64,000 nt of DNA, taken from positions 1 to 64,000 of the forward strand of contig NZ_JAFFZN010000026.1 of assembly GCF_017676385.1 (NCBI RefSeq). The letters run 5' to 3'. Within the stretch, counting starts at the first letter, position 1; every line of letters starts with the position of its first letter. The position numbers were made by a program, and so were the translations under genes. Shown one piece after another: positions 17,318 to 25,488 of this stretch. Source of the DNA: Streptomyces spirodelae (GTDB lineage Bacteria; Actinomycetota; Actinomycetes; Streptomycetales; Streptomycetaceae). Under the pieces are notes generated by a model. It had not been told where the DNA came from and did no database searches. It saw only the letters and a list, made by a program, of their open reading frames with translations.

Positions 17318-19032
17318 GCGGGCCGGGCCTTCCGGACACCCAACTGGCCGACGCGGCCCCGGCGGAGCCCGGCGGCGCCGAGTGGACGGACGAGGACGAC
17401 CGCACCCCCGAGACACTGCGCTGGCTGCGTGAGAGGCGTCAGGCGTACCGCAGACAGCGCAACCGCGACCTGGCCGTCACCGGCTACACGCTGCTGCTGT
17501 TCGCCGTCGGCTACGGCAGCACCCTGGGGTACCGCTTCGTCCAGCGGCTCGGGCACCTCACCGCGCGGGAGGAGACCGCAGAGGCCGTACGCCGCGCCTT
17601 TCCCGCCGTCCTGGTCCTGCTGGCCTGCGCTCTCGCGGTGTTCGCCGCGCGGGACGCACTCTGGCGCGGCCCCGTGCTGGTACCGCGCCACGAGGTGTCC
17701 TGGCTGCTGTCCCAGCCCGTGCGGCGGGAGCGGGTACTACGGCCCGCTTTCCGGCTGACGGCGGCACTGATGACAGCCGGCGGTGTGCTGGGCGCGGTCG
17801 GCTGCGCCGTGCTGCTCCGGCTGACGGGCCTGGCCGAGCTGGGGCCCGCACTGGGGTTGTCACTGCCGGCCGGGGTCTGTCTGCCGCTGCTGGCTGCCGC
17901 GCTCGGTCTCCAGGTGGAACGCAGCGGCCGGTGGGCGCGGTGGGTACGGGCACTGACGCCGTACGCCGTGCTGGTGCTGCTCCTGCTGGCCGGACAGGCG
18001 GCCTTGGCGGCGACAGGGCGGCGGTCGGCGCTCCTGGAGACGGTCGAGCTGTGGTCAGGACCGTGGGGCTGGGCGGCGCAGCCGGTGCTGCACGCCACCG
18101 GCGGGCGGGCCGGGAGCTGGCCGTGGGCAGTTGTCCTGCTGTGTGCCGGTACGGCGGCCGCTCTCGTGCACGCCTTCGCGGTGGCCGGCACCATCCCCAC
18201 CCGACGGCTGCGCGCGCGTGCCGCCACGGCGGCGACCGTGGCCTCCGTGCTGTGGTCGGCCGAACTGCGCGCGGCGAAGCTGGCGATCGGCGAAGCCCTC
18301 GCGGACGGCGCGGCCGGGCCCCGGCGGCGGCTGCCGATGCCCCGCTCGCGGCGGCTCGTCGTCGTATGGCGGGACACCGTCGCGCTGCTGCGTGCCCCGG
18401 GAAGCGTGCTGAGCGCCGCGCTGTGGACCGCGGCGGCAGCCGGCACGGTGGGGCTCGCCGCCGCGCTGGACGGGGCGGCCCGTATCGCCTCACTCGCCGG
18501 GGCGCTGACCCTCGGCTGGTTCGCGGTCGGCAGGCTGGCGGAGACGGCACGCCTGGAGGCCGACGACATACGGCGCTCCGCCTGGTCGCCGTACCGCCTC
18601 GGCGCGCTGATGGTGCGGCACACCCTCGTGCCGGCGCTGGTGGGCGGAGTCCTCGCGCTGCTGGCGGCGGTCCCGTTCGCGCAGCAGGGCGGGGAGCGGG
18701 CGCTGCTGCTGATGCCCCTGTGCGCGCCGCCGTTCGCCGCTGCTGCGGTAGTGGCGGCGGTGCGCGGCCCGGTGCGTACGGACCTGCTGTCCCTGGGCCT
18801 GGTGACCCCGGCGGGCGACGCCAGCGTCTTCGTCTTCCTCGCCTGGTACGCCACGCCGTTCCTGACGACGGTCGGCTCGCTGACCGCCGCTGTGGGGCTG
18901 AGCGGTGTGCTGGATTCGGGGGCGCACGCGGGCGCTGTGCTGCGGCCGGTGTCGGCGGCTGTCGGGCTCACCTCGGCGCTGCTGTTCGCCGCCGTGCGCC
19001 GGGCGCGGAAGCTGCACCGGCAGGGCAGTTGA
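17314..19032 (+). CDS. Multispanning ABC permease-like membrane protein (DUF6297-like)
   Basis: Integral membrane protein of 572 residues with about twelve hydrophobic helices in two halves, separated near residue 300-340 by a polar loop. The first 60 residues are acidic and soluble, and a positively charged segment (RERRQAYRRQRNRD) precedes the first helix, suggesting a cytoplasmic N terminus. The start overlaps the ABC ATPase stop by 4 bp, the best evidence that it is the permease of that transporter. The helix pattern resembles actinobacterial DUF6297 proteins; I base the name on size, context and composition, not a search. The substrate is unknown. Confidence 0.85.
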   Translation: MSGPGLPDTQLADAAPAEPGGAEWTDEDDRTPETLRWLRERRQAYRRQRNRDLAVTGYTLLLFAVGYGSTLGYRFVQRLGHLTAREETAEAVRRAFPAVLVLLACALAVFAARDALWRGPVLVPRHEVSWLLSQPVRRERVLRPAFRLTAALMTAGGVLGAVGCAVLLRLTGLAELGPALGLSLPAGVCLPLLAAALGLQVERSGRWARWVRALTPYAVLVLLLLAGQAALAATGRRSALLETVELWSGPWGWAAQPVLHATGGRAGSWPWAVVLLCAGTAAALVHAFAVAGTIPTRRLRARAATAATVASVLWSAELRAAKLAIGEALADGAAGPRRRLPMPRSRRLVVVWRDTVALLRAPGSVLSAALWTAAAAGTVGLAAALDGAARIASLAGALTLGWFAVGRLAETARLEADDIRRSAWSPYRLGALMVRHTLVPALVGGVLALLAAVPFAQQGGERALLLMPLCAPPFAAAAVVAAVRGPVRTDLLSLGLVTPAGDASVFVFLAWYATPFLTTVGSLTAAVGLSGVLDSGAHAGAVLRPVSAAVGLTSALLFAAVRRARKLHRQGS

Positions 19033-19072
19033 GTACCTGCCTCAGCTCCTCCCGTGCGTACCTGCCTCAGCT
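19033..19072. repeat. 15-bp direct repeat spanning a stop codon
   Basis: GTACCTGCCTCAGCT occurs at 19033-19047 and again at 19058-19072, a 25-bp period. The second copy contains the stop codon of the metallophosphoesterase (TCA at 19067-19069 on this strand); the first lies between the two convergent stops. It looks like a short local duplication of the gene's 3' end. Confidence 0.8.
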
Positions 19073-19915
19073 TTCGTGAGGCGTGGGCAGGATCTGCCGC
19101 AGCAGACCGCGCGGATGGCCCCGCCGCCGCCACTCCCGGGGATAGCCGATGGAGACCTCCTCGAAGCGGACCCCGTCGTGGTGGGTCGTGCGGGGGATGT
19201 GCAGATGGCCGTAGACGGCGACGGCCACGTTGTACCTGGTGTGCCAGTCCGCCGTCAGCTCCGTGCCGCACCACTGCGCGAACTGCGGATACCACATCAC
19301 ATCGGTCGGCTCCCGCAGCAGCGGCCAGTGGCTGACCAGTACCAGCGGGGTGTCCGGGTCGAGCGCTGCCAGCCGTTTCTCCGTCGCGGCCACCCGCTCC
19401 CGGCACCAGTCGTCCACGGCCGGGTAGGGATCGGGGTGCAGCAGGTACTCGTCCGTGCAGACGATGCCGGAGGCGCGGGCCCGGGCCAGCGACTCCTCCT
19501 TGGTGTGCGTCCCGGGCGCCCGGAAGGTGTAGTCGTACAGCTGGAAGACCGGCGCGATCAACACCTCGCCGTCAGGTCCCGCCCAGCGCTGGTAGGGGTC
19601 CTCCGGTGTCAGCACGCCCAATGAACGGCACAGCTCCACCAGTTGCGCGTACCGCTCGGCCCCGCGCAGCTGCACCGGGTCGCCGCGCGGTGTCCACAGC
19701 TCGTGGTTGCCCGGCGTCCAGATCACCCGGGCGAACCGTTCGGCCAGCAGCCGCAGGGCCCAGGCCACCTCTTCGAAGTGCTCGGCCACATCCCCCGCGA
19801 CGATCAGCCAGTCGTCGTCGGTGTGCGGGCGCAGTGACTCGGTGACCGGCTTGTTGGCCGCCATCCCCACATGCAGATCGCTGACCGCGAGCAGCCGGCC
19901 CTGGCCGGACGTCAT
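19067..19915 (-). CDS. Calcineurin-like metallophosphoesterase
   Basis: Predicted cytoplasmic metal-dependent phosphoesterase (282 residues). All family motifs are present in order: SDLHVG near residue 12, AGDVAEH near 41, PGNHE near 71, SHWPLL near 197 and YGHLHI near 233, supplying the two-metal site. No signal peptide is visible. The substrate is unknown; related proteins act on phosphodiesters or nucleotides. It converges with the permease gene, leaving only 34 bp, which contains a short duplication that includes this gene's stop codon. Confidence 0.92.
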   Translation of the reverse strand: MTSGQGRLLAVSDLHVGMAANKPVTESLRPHTDDDWLIVAGDVAEHFEEVAWALRLLAERFARVIWTPGNHELWTPRGDPVQLRGAERYAQLVELCRSLGVLTPEDPYQRWAGPDGEVLIAPVFQLYDYTFRAPGTHTKEESLARARASGIVCTDEYLLHPDPYPAVDDWCRERVAATEKRLAALDPDTPLVLVSHWPLLREPTDVMWYPQFAQWCGTELTADWHTRYNVAVAVYGHLHIPRTTHHDGVRFEEVSIGYPREWRRRGHPRGLLRQILPTPHES

Positions 19916-20035
19916 GCGGCTCCCCCTCCGTCGCCCTTCGGCATCCCCCTGGGTGCAGCGCCCCCAGCGCTTCCACCGTCCCCGTCCGCACCGACGATAA
20001 CCGCAGCGTCCGACGGGCGCCGCCGATCCTCGGTG

Positions 20036-21256
20036 TCACTCCGGACGCGACCGGTCGTCCTTCCCTGGCCGTTCGGCGGCCGGGAGGCGTCGGAGGGTGA
20101 GAATGGCCAGGTCGTCCTGCTGGTAGGGGTGGGTGAAGGTACGGACGTCGTCGCGCAGTGCGCGGGCCAGCTCCGTGCGTGCGCCCTCACCGTCCGGCGC
20201 GGCCCTGGCCGCCAGTACCAGCTCGGTGAGGCGTCCGGCGAGCGGGTAGAAGGCACCGTCACCGTCCCGCGCCTCGGAGAGGCCGTCGGTGTACAGCAGC
20301 AGCGTCGAGTCGGGCGGGAAGTCGAACCCCGCCGCCGAACGCTCCTCGCCCACCAGTGACGCCAGCCCCAGCGGCACCCCTGTCTCCCCGAGCGGTACCT
20401 CGCACGGCTGCTCCGCCGCACGCACCAGAAAGGGCGTCAGGTGGCCGCAGTTGACGACCTGTGCGGCGTCCCGATCGAGGGGGCCGACCGAGAGGACGAG
20501 GGCGGTGATGAACCGCTCCGGCTCACCCGAGTGGCGGGCGTACGCGTTGTGGCGCACCACCGAGGTCTCCAGCGCGTCCACCAGACCCGTGAGCGTCGGC
20601 TCCCGGTGGGCTGCCTCGCGGAACGCGCCCAGTACGGCGAAGGCCGCGCCGACCGCCGACAGCCCCTTGCCCTGCACATCCCCGATCAGCACCCGGGTGC
20701 CGTAGGGGGTGGCGGCCACGTCGTAGATGTCACCGCCGAACAGCTTGTCCTCCTGCAGCGGTTCGAAGACCCCGTCCACCCGCACCTGATCGGTCACCTC
20801 CGGCAGCGGGTGCAGGATGTGCTGCTGGATGACGGCCGCGGTCGAGCGCAGCCGCAGCAGCTCGGTGTCCCGCGCGATGCGCCAGCGCGCCCCGAACACG
20901 GCGAGCCCGGCGAACAGCAGGGTGAGCACCAGGGTGATCACGTCGTCCAGGTGGTAGCCCGGCCTGCGCACGATCGAGATGACGGCGCCGGCTGTAGCCC
21001 AGACGGAGGCGGCCTGTGTCTGCCGTTCGGTGCCCACACTCGCCGCGATGGCCGGGAGGAAGATCAGCAGACCGACCAGCCGCACCTCGGACCCGGCCAC
21101 CAGGCTCAGTCCGACCACCAGCAGGGTGAGGCCGAGGCCCCACAGCAGGAAGGCGCGGGTGGACAGCGCTTTGGGCCGCGGGTGTTCCACGATCTGCTGG
21201 GCCCGGTCGAAGGACTGCTGCGGCGGCTGCCTCACGGCCTGGTGCTGCTGCTCCAT
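20036..21256 (-). CDS. PP2C-type (SpoIIE/RsbU) protein phosphatase, membrane-bound
   Basis: Predicted Ser/Thr phosphatase of the SpoIIE/RsbU type (406 residues), which dephosphorylates STAS-domain anti-anti-sigma factors in partner-switching control. Three or four hydrophobic helices lie at about 35-135; the cytoplasmic catalytic domain (about 155-390) has FGGDIYDV, GDVQGKG, NCGHLTPFLV and YTDGLSEARD, including the metal-binding Asp residues. It lies next to a STAS protein gene (21388-21888) and an RsbW-like ATPase gene (22368), so the three probably form one signalling unit, though not one transcript, because the ATPase gene diverges. No input domain other than the membrane segments is seen. 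Confidence 0.93.
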   Translation of the reverse strand: MEQQHQAVRQPPQQSFDRAQQIVEHPRPKALSTRAFLLWGLGLTLLVVGLSLVAGSEVRLVGLLIFLPAIAASVGTERQTQAASVWATAGAVISIVRRPGYHLDDVITLVLTLLFAGLAVFGARWRIARDTELLRLRSTAAVIQQHILHPLPEVTDQVRVDGVFEPLQEDKLFGGDIYDVAATPYGTRVLIGDVQGKGLSAVGAAFAVLGAFREAAHREPTLTGLVDALETSVVRHNAYARHSGEPERFITALVLSVGPLDRDAAQVVNCGHLTPFLVRAAEQPCEVPLGETGVPLGLASLVGEERSAAGFDFPPDSTLLLYTDGLSEARDGDGAFYPLAGRLTELVLAARAAPDGEGARTELARALRDDVRTFTHPYQQDDLAILTLRRLPAAERPGKDDRSRPE

Positions 21257-21362
21257 GGACGGTTCCTAGGGTGCGATGCTCCGAGGTGCGCTCTGCGGCC
21301 CTCCATCCTCACCCGCCGGGGCCCGCCGCCCGCCGCGACACCGCCGTGCACCGCTGCGCGGG

Positions 21363-21405
21363 CCTCAGGTGTCCCTGCCCTCGGACCTCAGGAGTCCCTG
21401 CCCTC
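21363..21405. repeat. 20-bp direct repeat spanning a stop codon
   Basis: CCTCAGGTGTCCCTGCCCTC (21363-21382) and CCTCAGGAGTCCCTGCCCTC (21386-21405) differ at one base and have a 23-bp period. The second copy includes the STAS gene stop (21388-21390). The pattern matches the duplication at 19033-19072. Confidence 0.75.
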
Positions 21406-21888
21406 AGGGTCCCGGGGGAAGTGCGGGTTGGCGTCCTTCTGCCAAGAGGTCTCCAGCGGCTCCGGACTGTGCAGCGGAATGTTCGGGTCCGCGCTCTCGG
21501 TGGGAGGCCAGTCGGGACGCTGGTCGGCGGGCAGGGAGCGGAGCGCCTCACTGACGCTGGAGAAGACGGGCAACATCTCTGTGCTCCCGGTCAGGGCGAG
21601 CACCGCGGCCAGCCGCCGCCCCACACAGGCGAGCAGCAGGCTGCCCTCCCTGCGCTGCAGCAGCCACCGCAGGGCGAGCAGGCAGTTGAGGCCCCGCGAG
21701 TCGCAGAAGACCAGAGCCGTCACATCCAGCACCAGGTGCCGGTATCCGGTGGCGATCACGGCGCCGATGCGGTCCAGATAGAACTCCTCGGAGCCGCGGT
21801 CCAGTTCCCCACTGAAGCGGATCACCGCGCACTCGTCCCTGACGGTGAGCGGCGTGATGGCCAGACGGTCGTTCTCCCGCGACCTCAC
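21388..21888 (-). CDS. STAS domain anti-sigma factor antagonist
   Basis: STAS protein (166 residues) of the SpoIIAA/RsbV group. The domain (about 10-110) has the expected order: IRFSGELD, YRHLVLDVTALVFCDSRGL with the Ser that would be phosphorylated, and the helix LLALRWLLQRR. A C-terminal acidic/proline tail of about 35 residues follows. The frame is open for 100 residues further upstream, but that part is unlike any STAS leader. I prefer the GTG at 21888, which has GGAGG four bases before it. The adjacent PP2C phosphatase gene is the likely activator, and an RsbW-like kinase is the expected partner. Confidence 0.85.
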   Translation of the reverse strand: MRSRENDRLAITPLTVRDECAVIRFSGELDRGSEEFYLDRIGAVIATGYRHLVLDVTALVFCDSRGLNCLLALRWLLQRREGSLLLACVGRRLAAVLALTGSTEMLPVFSSVSEALRSLPADQRPDWPPTESADPNIPLHSPEPLETSWQKDANPHFPRDPEGRDS

Positions 21889-22367
21889 TCCGCCTCCGTC
21901 CCCCGGCACGGAGCCGGTGCTCTGCGCGTCCCGCACGATGCGGATCTGCGGCCTTCCGAGTATCCCAAATCCTGTGTCCTCCCCGGGGCGCGCCGATCGC
22001 CTCCCCGGTGCCCCCTTCGCACAGTGATCGTACGTCCTGCCGCCCGGCACGGCGCCCTCTTCCTCCGGCTGTGGCGGCGCGTCCCTCCGTGCGTCGCCCC
22101 GGCGGATTCGGTTCCCCCGGTGATCGTTCATGGACGACCAAATGATCTGACCTTTCCTTGTCCGTACCATCCGGGCCGAACCATGCATGAAGACGAAAGG
22201 CCCGGGTAACTGACCCTGCAGCCGTTCGAGCGTTCACAAGGGGCACCGTTCAGCGGCCGGCGAGGTATTCGCACAGGGGCGAGACCTCGACGGAAGAGGA
22301 AAGACCCCCACATTCGTGGGTCTGGCCGCTTTCGGCGGCAACAGCCCTGCGGAGACGGGAGACAAGC
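21889..22367. other. Divergent intergenic region of 479 bp
   Basis: Control region between the STAS gene (minus) and the RsbW-like gene (plus). An out-of-phase continuation of the STAS frame crosses it but I do not regard it as coding. The only clear structure is an imperfect hairpin at 22302-22323, in the leader of the RsbW-like gene. I could not identify a convincing promoter pair. Confidence 0.5.
22302..22323 (+). promoter_or_regulatory. Leader hairpin upstream of RsbW-like gene
   Basis: CCCAC (22307-22311) pairs with GTGGG (22316-22320) around ATTC, and AGA (22302-22304) pairs with TCT (22321-22323) across a two-base bulge. It lies 45 bp before the ATG at 22368. It could be a transcript leader hairpin or a protein site; there is no T-run. 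Confidence 0.4.
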
Positions 22368-22790
22368 ATGGAACAGGTAGCGGCCCTCCGTGGTGAGGAG
22401 AGTGTTACAGCGGACACCGCGCGCACGCGTTATGTGCGCAGCAGTTTTCAGGCCCGCAGACTCACTCGGCACTTTCTGGCCACGGTCTCGCCGCCGCCCT
22501 CGTCCGAAGCCGCAGAGACCGTGCTGCTGGTCGTGTCCGAGCTGGTGACCAACGCCCTCCGGCACGGCGACGGGGTCCGGGACTTCCGGTTGAGCGCCGG
22601 GCACGGAACCGTCACAGTCGAGGTGGCGGATTCCAGTTCGGCGCTTCCCCGTGACCGCAGTCCGCAGGATTTCGCCGAGGGGGAAGGGGGCGGCTTCGGC
22701 TGGCCCATCGTCTGCCATCTGGCGCGGGATGTCACCATTCGGCTGCACCCCGAAGCAGGAAAGATCATCTGCGCGGACATTCCGCTGTAA
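22368..22790 (+). CDS. RsbW-like ATP-binding anti-sigma regulator
   Basis: HATPase_c protein of 140 residues, the single-domain type abundant in Streptomyces that acts as anti-sigma factor or kinase of STAS proteins. The N box is VVSELVTNALRHG (about 58-70), the G1 region EVADSSSALP near 85 and the G2 region EGGGFGWPIV near 107. The ATG at 22368 has GGGAG seven bases upstream. The divergent STAS and PP2C genes provide the other members of a partner-switching module. The cognate sigma factor is not in the window. Confidence 0.92.
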   Translation: MEQVAALRGEESVTADTARTRYVRSSFQARRLTRHFLATVSPPPSSEAAETVLLVVSELVTNALRHGDGVRDFRLSAGHGTVTVEVADSSSALPRDRSPQDFAEGEGGGFGWPIVCHLARDVTIRLHPEAGKIICADIPL

Positions 22791-22882
22791 CGGCCCGGTG
22801 AGCGCCGCCCTCGCGCGGTGAACTCCCGTATGCGGTCCTGCTGTTCTCGCGTCATCATCGAGAACGAAAGGAGCGCGCCTGT

Positions 22883-23407
22883 ATGCGTCATATACATGAG
22901 CCCCGGGGAATCGACCATGTCGGCGTGACCGTCCCCGATATCGAGGCGGCGAGCGAGTTCTTCGCCCGGGTGCTCGGAGCCGAAGTGCTCTACGACACGC
23001 TTCCCCGAGCGGAAGGTCCCAGAGGAGGCCGGGAGACCACCCGGCGGCTCGGGGTGCCGCCCGGCGCCGAGCAGGTCGCCGTGCGCATGCTGAGCCTGCC
23101 GCACGGGCCCGGTATCGAACTGTTCGAATTTCATGGTCCCCGGCAGCGTGCGGCGGCCGTACCCAGCGATCTGGGCTGGCAGCACCTGGCCTGCTATGTG
23201 ACGGACCTGCCCGCCGCCTGCGCCGCCGTCCGGGAGGCGGGCGGCACCGTACTCGACCAGCCGCACGGGCTGCCCGGCCCCGAGGCCGGCGCCCGCAACC
23301 GGTTCGTCTACTGCCGCACCCCCTGGGACAGCACGCTGGAACTGCTCACGTACCCGGACCCGATGCCGTACGAGAGCCGGACGCCGCTGCGCCGCTGGAC
23401 ACCGTGA
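22883..23407 (+). CDS. VOC family (glyoxalase-like) protein
   Basis: Vicinal oxygen chelate protein of 174 residues with two beta-alpha-beta-beta-beta modules. Module one starts GIDHVGVTVPDIEAA (about 9-23); module two includes QHLACYVTDLPAACAAVREAG. Potential metal ligands are His in IDHVG, Glu in GIELFEF, His in WQHLAC and Glu in TLELLTY. These proteins are lyases, dioxygenases or resistance proteins; the substrate is not evident. An AAGGAG site lies just before the ATG. It converges with the truncated Ku gene. Confidence 0.92.
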   Translation: MRHIHEPRGIDHVGVTVPDIEAASEFFARVLGAEVLYDTLPRAEGPRGGRETTRRLGVPPGAEQVAVRMLSLPHGPGIELFEFHGPRQRAAAVPSDLGWQHLACYVTDLPAACAAVREAGGTVLDQPHGLPGPEAGARNRFVYCRTPWDSTLELLTYPDPMPYESRTPLRRWTP

Positions 23408-23458
23408 TCCGCCGACCCACGACCGGTCACGGATGGCGGCCGGTCCGGTGCGGCCGGC

Positions 23459-23734
23459 TCAGGCGGCCTTGCCGGAGCCGCCCAGTGCTTCGAGCAACTG
23501 CTCCCGCTCCACTGTGACGTACTCGCCGTCGGCGACCTCGTATCCCTTGACGATGTCGTCGTACTCGACGTCCTTGCCGGTGCGCTCGTTGACGCGCTTG
23601 TTGCGCACCCGGTCGTTGGTGCCCCGCTGCAGCTGGTGGAAGTGGGTGGTGTGGTCCTCGGTCGCGGCGTACATCCGCACCGGAACCGTGACCAGCCCGA
23701 AGGTGATCACTCCCCTCCAGACCGGACGTGCCAT
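23459..23734 (-). CDS. Truncated Ku protein, N-terminal third only
   Basis: A 91-residue protein matching only the start of bacterial Ku, the DNA-end binding protein of nonhomologous end joining (usually 270-300 residues). It opens MARPVWRGVITFGLV, continues with ATEDHTTHFHQL and KRVNERTGKDVEYDDIVKGYE, and stops after VEREQLLEALGGSGKAA. The remainder of the beta barrel and the dimerisation region are absent, and neither the following 50 bp nor the convergent VOC gene encodes them in another frame. The ATG at 23734 has GGGAGA upstream, so a product may be made. No ligD is nearby. It is either a decayed ku copy or a mini-Ku of unknown use; intact ku is probably elsewhere (inference). Confidence 0.8.
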   Translation of the reverse strand: MARPVWRGVITFGLVTVPVRMYAATEDHTTHFHQLQRGTNDRVRNKRVNERTGKDVEYDDIVKGYEVADGEYVTVEREQLLEALGGSGKAA

Positions 23735-24153
23735 CGCTTCTCCCGCCCTTCCTGTGCCCTGGCTGCTCCTCCGTGCCGCGAAGCGGCCACCTGCGGAAGC
23801 GGCCACTCTGTGCTGCGGACGTGCCGTGCGCCCCCTCGGTCCCGCAGGGCGCCGGCGCGTGCGCTCTCACTCTGGCCCCTGGTGTGCTCACCCGCATCCG
23901 GGAGCCGTGCGCTCTGGCTCCGGGTTGCACTCCTCGGGCGCCTCACACCTGCGCCTTCTCCCGCTCGGCTGCGCTCTGCTGCCCCCTGCCGCGCCGTGCC
24001 GCCCCCTGCGCCCCCGCGTGCTTCGTACTGGGCCCACCGAGCGGGAGTCACCGGGCACGGTGAGGGGAAAGCCGATTACTGAGAGCGCACCATTCCCACA
24101 CGCTTCGCGCTGCTTGGCGCGCCTGGGCCGGAGAAAGGAGACGCCGCTCCGGT
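23735..24153. other. Noncoding divergent gap of 419 bp
   Basis: Between the truncated Ku gene (minus) and the prenyl synthase gene (plus). The middle (about 23860-24030) is strongly C/T-biased on this strand with repeated CTGC/CTCGG words and no credible gene. Its composition differs from the surrounding coding DNA. It may be a remnant of deleted sequence (inference). Confidence 0.45.
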
Positions 24154-25275
24154 ATGACGACTCACGACCTCACCGACGTCCCCGCCGCACCCTCCCTGCT
24201 GGCGTACGCGCACGAGCGGACCGAACCCGTGCTGAGGGAGGCAGTCGGGGCGCTGCAGCCCGAGCTGCGGCGGGTCTGCGGCTACCACTTCGGCTGGACC
24301 CGGCCGGACGGCAGCCCCACCTACGGCGTCACCCCGGGCCCGTACCCGCACGCGGCGCTCGCCCTGCACGCGGCGGGCGCCGGCGAGGCCGAGCGGGACG
24401 GCGGGCTCCCCGATGCCTCCACGGCCGCGGCACTGCCGGGGGCCGCGGCCGTGGAGCTCGTACACAACTGGGCCGCTTTGCACGACGACGTCATGGACGG
24501 CGAAGCACTGCGACGGGGCCGCTCCGCTGTATGGGCCGTCTACGGCACCGGCTGGGCCGTGCTGGCGGGGGACGCGCTGCTGGGCGCGGCCACCCGCTGC
24601 CTGCTGCTGTCCGGGGACCCTGGCGGTACCCGGGGAGAGGGCGCGGGGGGCGCGCGGGAGGAGGACGCGGGAGAGGCACGCGCCGTCGTGCTGCGACTGC
24701 TGACCCGTACGACCTCCCGGCTGATCAGCGGTCGCTCGGCCGAACTGGCACTGCGCCGCCGGGCGCCCGAGGGGATCAGTGTGGAGGAGTACGCGGCGGT
24801 CGCGGCGGCCCGCACCAGTTCCCTGCTGGAGTGTGCGCTGGCGGGCGGGGCGCTGCTGGGCGGCGCCGACGAGCGGGTCGTCGAGGCGCTGACCCGGGCC
24901 GGTCACCATTTGGGCATAGCCGTGCAGGCCGCCCGCGACATCGAGGACCTCTGGTCCGGTACGGGCCTGAGCGGCCGGCCCGTCATGAGCGGATTACGGG
25001 AGGGCGGGCCGAGCCTGCCGCTGATCGCGGCGCTGCGCGCGGGCAACCCCGCGGCACGCACTCTCGCCGAGTCTCTGGGTGGCGGCCCCGCCTGCCCGCC
25101 GCCCCCCGACGAGCTGGCCGACCTCATCGAGAACGCGGGCGGGCGCGCCGCGGCGCACGAGATCTCCTCCTGGCAACTTTCCGAGGCGTTCACTCAGTTG
25201 GACAAGGCCGAGCTGCCATCCGCGTCGCACGCCGCCCTTCGCGCGCTCTTCCGGCACACCGTCACCCGCGCGTGA
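24154..25275 (+). CDS. Polyprenyl diphosphate synthase
   Basis: Trans-isoprenyl diphosphate synthase (373 residues) that extends allylic diphosphates with isopentenyl diphosphate. The first Asp-rich motif is intact (HDDVMDGEALRRGR, about 110-123). The second region reads QAARDIEDLW (about 260), so the first Asp of the usual DDxxD is Arg. This may restrict metal binding or mark a specialised subgroup. A Gly/Glu-rich insertion (about 155-175) interrupts the middle. No terpene cyclase is adjacent, so chain length and pathway are unknown. AAAGGAG lies rather far (about 16 bases) from the ATG, and a closer start is not evident. Confidence 0.9.
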   Translation: MTTHDLTDVPAAPSLLAYAHERTEPVLREAVGALQPELRRVCGYHFGWTRPDGSPTYGVTPGPYPHAALALHAAGAGEAERDGGLPDASTAAALPGAAAVELVHNWAALHDDVMDGEALRRGRSAVWAVYGTGWAVLAGDALLGAATRCLLLSGDPGGTRGEGAGGAREEDAGEARAVVLRLLTRTTSRLISGRSAELALRRRAPEGISVEEYAAVAAARTSSLLECALAGGALLGGADERVVEALTRAGHHLGIAVQAARDIEDLWSGTGLSGRPVMSGLREGGPSLPLIAALRAGNPAARTLAESLGGGPACPPPPDELADLIENAGGRAAAHEISSWQLSEAFTQLDKAELPSASHAALRALFRHTVTRA

Positions 25276-25409
25276 GCGCGAGCGGCCCGGCTGAGCGGCC
25301 CGGGCTGAGCCGTCCGGGCGGGAGCTGTGGGCGTGTCGGACGATCGTCCGGGTGCACCTCGTAGGCCGTTCGGCGGTAGCCGCGGTGTGGCTGCGGGACA
25401 GAGGGGACG

Positions 25410-25446
25410 AGTCATTTACCAGTCCGTTAATCGGACTTATATGACT
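25410..25446. promoter_or_regulatory. Nested inverted repeats upstream of capA-like gene
   Basis: An inner repeat AGTCCG (25421-25426)/CGGACT (25432-25437) with 5-bp spacer is nested in an outer pair AGTCAT (25410-25415)/ATGACT (25441-25446). The segment is unusually AT-rich for this genome and lies 43 bp before the ATG at 25489, so it is a candidate operator overlapping the promoter. Confidence 0.6.
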
Positions 25447-25488
25447 TTCCCTCCCACTCTCGGCCTGTCCCACCTCGGAGGAGCTCGA

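Noticed and set aside
21889..22188. N-terminal extension of the STAS gene by 100 codons
   Set aside because: The extra part has no STAS similarity and a better ribosome site lies before the GTG at 21888.
22189..22367. Search for a sigma-B-type promoter before the RsbW-like gene
   Set aside because: GGGTAA near 22203 lacks a matching -35 at usual spacing; too weak to claim.
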